A stretch of 15,982 bases of DNA from contig VBBH01000099.1 in the NCBI GenBank assembly GCA_005888695.1, positions 1 through 15,982 of the forward strand, written 5' to 3'. The notes under the pieces were generated by a model, which saw nothing but the letters and a program-made list of their open reading frames with translations, made no database searches and was not told the DNA's origin. This document shows, in pieces, positions 13,319-15,982 of the stretch (the first letter of the stretch is position 1; each line of letters opens with the position of its first letter). The position numbers and the translations under genes are program-made. Source of the DNA: Candidatus Bathyarchaeota archaeon. Its GTDB lineage: Archaea > Thermoproteota > Bathyarchaeia > 40CM-2-53-6.

Positions 13319-14623
13319 TTAGCCTTTCTCGACTATCTCTTTGACAACACCCACCGCGATGGTGCTGCCCATGTCCCGTATAGCGAACCGTCCAAGCTGG
13401 GGAATATCCTGGAAGCTTTCGATCACCATCGGTCGCAAAGGTCTCATCTTAACCAACGCACTGTCTCCAACCTTCAGAAAGCTCGGCTTCTCCTCGACAA
13501 CCTGCCCAGTTCGCGGGTCGATCTTTCGAATCAATTCCTCGAAGGTGACCCCGACAGTGGCCGTGTGCGCATGAAGGACTGGTGTGTAGCCGGCTGCGAC
13601 GGCGGTTGGATGGAATATGATGATGATCTGGCCTATGAAGGACTTGGCTATGGTTGGTGGTTTGTCTGTGTGACCCATGACTTCACCGCGTCCAATGTCT
13701 TGCTTGGCGACGCCTTTGACGTTGAATCCAATATTGTCGCCGGGTTCAGCCTTGGGCATTCGGACGTGATGCGTCTCGATCGTCTTGACCTCACCCACCT
13801 TGTTAGATGGCATGAAAACGACTTTGTCGTTCTCCTTCAAGATTCCCGTCTCGACGCGTCCTACCGGGACTACGCCGACGCCTGTGATCGCGTAGACATC
13901 CTGTATTGGAACGCGTAGTGGCTTGTCCAACGGTTTGGGTGGTGCGACAAACGCGTCCAGAGCATCGAACAGGGTGGGCCCTGTGTACCATGGTGTATTC
14001 TTACTCTTGATCTTCAGATTGTCGCCAAGCCATCCGCTAGTAGGGATGAAATTGATCTTGGTTACATTGTAACCGACAGTCTTCAATAGTCCTTCGAGTT
14101 CCCGTTTGCACTCCTCGTATCGTTCCTTGGTATACTTGACAGTCGCATCGTCCATTTTGTTTATTGCAACTACAAGCGCGCTTACGCCGAGAGTGCGTGC
14201 TAGGTACGCGTGCTCACGTGCTTGTCCACCGGGACCGACTGCAACTTCGAACTCGCCCTTCTTCGCAGAAACGACCAGTATGGCTGCGTCAGCTTGGCTT
14301 GCGCCTGTGATCATGTTCTTGATGAAGTCCCTGTGTCCAGGAGCATCTATTATCGTGAAGAAGTTCTTAGGAGTCTCGAACTTTTGGAATGATAGGTCGA
14401 TGGTGACGCCTCGTTCTCTCTCTTCTTTGATCGTGTCGAGTACCCATGCGAACTTGAAAGTTTCTCCTGCACCAGTCTTCTCAGACTCACGTGCATAGGA
14501 ATCGATCGTCTTCTGATCGATATATCCAGCCTCAAACAGCAAGTGGCCTGTCAGCGTACTTTTTCCATGGTCAACATGTCCCATTACTATCAGGTTTAGG
14601 TGGGGCTTGTTCGATGATGACAT
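13319..14623 (-). CDS. tuf: Translation elongation factor EF-1 alpha (aEF1A)
   Basis: 434 residues, full length. The GTPase domain has P-loop GHVDHGKS (15-22), the switch region RGVTIDLSF, DAPGH (G3) and NKMD (G4), followed by the two beta-barrel domains seen in VPIQDVYAITGVGVVPVGRVETG and FHPTAVAAGYTPVLHAHT. It delivers aminoacyl-tRNA to the ribosome. The archaeal insertion pattern (for example SAKKGEFEVAVGPGGQAREHAYL) separates it from bacterial EF-Tu. The ATG at 14623 fits the family N-terminus. Its promoter has a strong TATA box and diverges from glutamate dehydrogenase. rps10 lies downstream. Confidence 0.98.
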   Translation of the reverse strand: MSSSNKPHLNLIVMGHVDHGKSTLTGHLLFEAGYIDQKTIDSYARESEKTGAGETFKFAWVLDTIKEERERGVTIDLSFQKFETPKNFFTIIDAPGHRDFIKNMITGASQADAAILVVSAKKGEFEVAVGPGGQAREHAYLARTLGVSALVVAINKMDDATVKYTKERYEECKRELEGLLKTVGYNVTKINFIPTSGWLGDNLKIKSKNTPWYTGPTLFDALDAFVAPPKPLDKPLRVPIQDVYAITGVGVVPVGRVETGILKENDKVVFMPSNKVGEVKTIETHHVRMPKAEPGDNIGFNVKGVAKQDIGRGEVMGHTDKPPTIAKSFIGQIIIIFHPTAVAAGYTPVLHAHTATVGVTFEELIRKIDPRTGQVVEEKPSFLKVGDSALVKMRPLRPMVIESFQDIPQLGRFAIRDMGSTIAVGVVKEIVEKG

Positions 14624-14668
14624 CTACTTACTACACGCTTCCGATTTAGAAAAAATCCTCTGTACTGC

Positions 14669-14678
14669 TTATAAAAAG
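14669..14678 (-). promoter_or_regulatory. TATA box of tuf
   Basis: CTTTTTATAA on the minus strand, about 50 nt upstream of the ATG, is a near-consensus archaeal TATA box. Transcription would begin near 14647, leaving a leader of roughly 24 nt with no clear Shine-Dalgarno. Confidence 0.65.
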
Positions 14679-14714
14679 CCTTGTCCGGTTCCTCACCATC
14701 CCAAGAAAAAAGAT

Positions 14715-14724
14715 CTTTACTTAT
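14715..14724 (+). promoter_or_regulatory. TATA-like box of glutamate dehydrogenase
   Basis: CTTTACTTAT is centred ~28 nt before the ATG at 14748, so the transcript would start almost at the initiation codon and be leaderless. This spacing supports the ATG at 14748. Confidence 0.45.
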
Positions 14725-14747
14725 CGGGAAAAGGTCTAAATGGGAAC

Positions 14748-15982
14748 ATGGTCGGCTCGCTGGCAATTTCACAGACGGCGAATGAATTAGTGTTAGAAAC
14801 CACATCAAAACATGAAGCCGCACCAGGCGGCATGGGAATGCAAAAGACCCAATATGATATGGCAGTCGAACAGTTCCAACGCGCCGCCGACATAATGAGA
14901 CTCGACGCCAACACGCAAGAGATACTCCGAAAGCCCAGACGAATCCTGAGCGTTAACTTCCCAGTCAAAATGGATGATGGACGAATCCAACTCTATCAAG
15001 GATTCAGAAGCCAACATAACAACGCCCTCGGACCATACAAGGGCGGCATCCGATACCACCCAGGTGTCACGATAGACGAAGTGAAGGCGTTGTCGATGTG
15101 GATGACCTGGAAGTGTGCCGTCGCAGGAATACCCTTCGGCGGGGCAAAAGGAGGAGTCACGGTTGATCCTAAGCATCTCTCAAAGGGCGAGAACGAGCGG
15201 CTCTCGCGCTCATTCTTCTCTATGATCATGGAGATCGTCGGTCCATACCGTGACATACCTGCACCGGACGTTTACACCGACTCTCAAACAATGGCATGGT
15301 TCATGGACGAGTACAGCCGCTTCGAGAAGAACAATTCCATCGCAGTAGTCACCGGCAAACCAATCATAATCGGCGGATCGCTCGGGAGAGATGCCGCGAC
15401 TGGCAGAGGAGTCTCAGTAACAGTCCGAGAAGCCGCTAAACAGTTGAAGATGGACCTCAAAAGATCCACCTGCGCCATCCAAGGTTTCGGAAATGTAGGA
15501 ACCTACGCGCATCAATTCCTCGAAGAGATGGGTGTCAAAGTTCTTGCTGTCTCCGACTCGAAAGGCGGGATACTCAAGAAGACCGGAATCCCATTCCGTG
15601 AAGTCATGGCGCACAAGAAGAAGACCGGCTCAGTTATCGGATTCCCAGGTTCTGAGATGATATCGAACGAGGACGTTCTGGAAATGGACGTGGACATTCT
15701 CGTTCCAGCAGCATTGGAGGGCGTGATAACGGAAAGGAATGCGCGAAGCATCCGTGCCAAACTGATCGCGGAGGGAGCCAATGGGCCAACGTCCCCTGAA
15801 GCGGACGATATACTCTTCCACAATGGCCAGCATCTGATTCCCGACATTCTAGCAAACTCAGGCGGCGTGAGCACAAGCTATCTGGAATGGGTACAAAACC
15901 TCCAACACCTCTACTGGTCCCTGGAGGAAGTGGACAACAGACTAGAGTTGATCTTGGTTCGCGCGTTTGCTGAGGTCTGGAA
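14748..15982 (+). CDS. gdhA: Glutamate dehydrogenase, 3'-truncated
   Basis: The frame runs off the right edge after 411 codons, so a small C-terminal part is missing. It interconverts glutamate and 2-oxoglutarate plus ammonium with NAD(P). The substrate domain shows GPYKGGIRYHPG (Lys98), MTWKCAVAGIPFGGAKGGV (Lys122, Lys134) and PAPDVYTD (catalytic Asp174). The dinucleotide fold has GFGNVG (246-251), and NSGGVSTSYLEWVQN (370-384) is the conserved late motif. Cofactor choice is unclear; Asp270 at the end of the second strand may favour NAD. The ATG at 14748 gives an N-terminal extension of about 30 residues relative to typical archaeal enzymes; ATGs at 14832 and 14838 are closer to the usual start, but the TATA spacing favours 14748. 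Divergent from tuf. Confidence 0.96.
   Translation, partial: MVGSLAISQTANELVLETTSKHEAAPGGMGMQKTQYDMAVEQFQRAADIMRLDANTQEILRKPRRILSVNFPVKMDDGRIQLYQGFRSQHNNALGPYKGGIRYHPGVTIDEVKALSMWMTWKCAVAGIPFGGAKGGVTVDPKHLSKGENERLSRSFFSMIMEIVGPYRDIPAPDVYTDSQTMAWFMDEYSRFEKNNSIAVVTGKPIIIGGSLGRDAATGRGVSVTVREAAKQLKMDLKRSTCAIQGFGNVGTYAHQFLEEMGVKVLAVSDSKGGILKKTGIPFREVMAHKKKTGSVIGFPGSEMISNEDVLEMDVDILVPAALEGVITERNARSIRAKLIAEGANGPTSPEADDILFHNGQHLIPDILANSGGVSTSYLEWVQNLQHLYWSLEEVDNRLELILVRAFAEVW

Overview
The window is archaeal. It carries an archaeal EF-1A gene followed by ribosomal protein S10 (the usual archaeal tuf-rps10 pair), TATA-box promoters with short or absent leaders, frequent TTG starts and a tRNA gene interrupted by bulge-helix-bulge introns. 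The EF-1A sequence and the multi-intron tRNA point to the TACK/Thermoproteota side of the Archaea. A Nitrososphaeria- or Bathyarchaeia-like lineage is my best guess, but this is inference and not a placement. Balanced base composition and a cysteine-rich secreted protein fit a non-hyperthermophile.

Left part (1-5397, + strand): a tightly packed surface-glycan cluster. It holds the end of a hexapeptide-repeat acetyltransferase, a soluble GT2 glycosyltransferase, a NodB-type polysaccharide deacetylase with a large unassigned N-terminal region, a membrane GT2 glycosyltransferase and a Wzx-like flippase. Gaps of 2-27 nt and one ATGA overlap suggest a single transcript that modifies sugars, builds a lipid-linked glycan and flips it across the membrane.

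Middle (5400-10800): accessory genes facing different ways. They are a small HIT-like protein with a decayed histidine triad (-), a winged-helix HTH_42 protein (+), a large secreted protein with duplicated Ig-like repeats (-), and the broken remnant of an MMPL/RND transporter (-). The remnant keeps a putative N-terminal membrane segment and the C-terminal membrane domain, and is interrupted by a frame change and an in-frame TAG.

Right part (10800-15982): a two-helix membrane protein with a C-terminal zinc ribbon (-), a tRNA-Leu(CAA) gene (-), a ZIP-like metal transporter with a membrane-anchored cupredoxin (+, probable operon), rps10 and tuf (-), and a 3'-truncated glutamate dehydrogenase (+) divergent from tuf. 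The tRNA gene is the most striking object. Three introns of 16, 35 and 61 nt, each with a recognisable bulge-helix-bulge core, split an 88-nt mature tRNA into exons of 24, 9, 7 and 48 nt, so the anticodon sits in a 7-nt exon. I saw no CRISPR array, insertion sequence or recognisable defence system.
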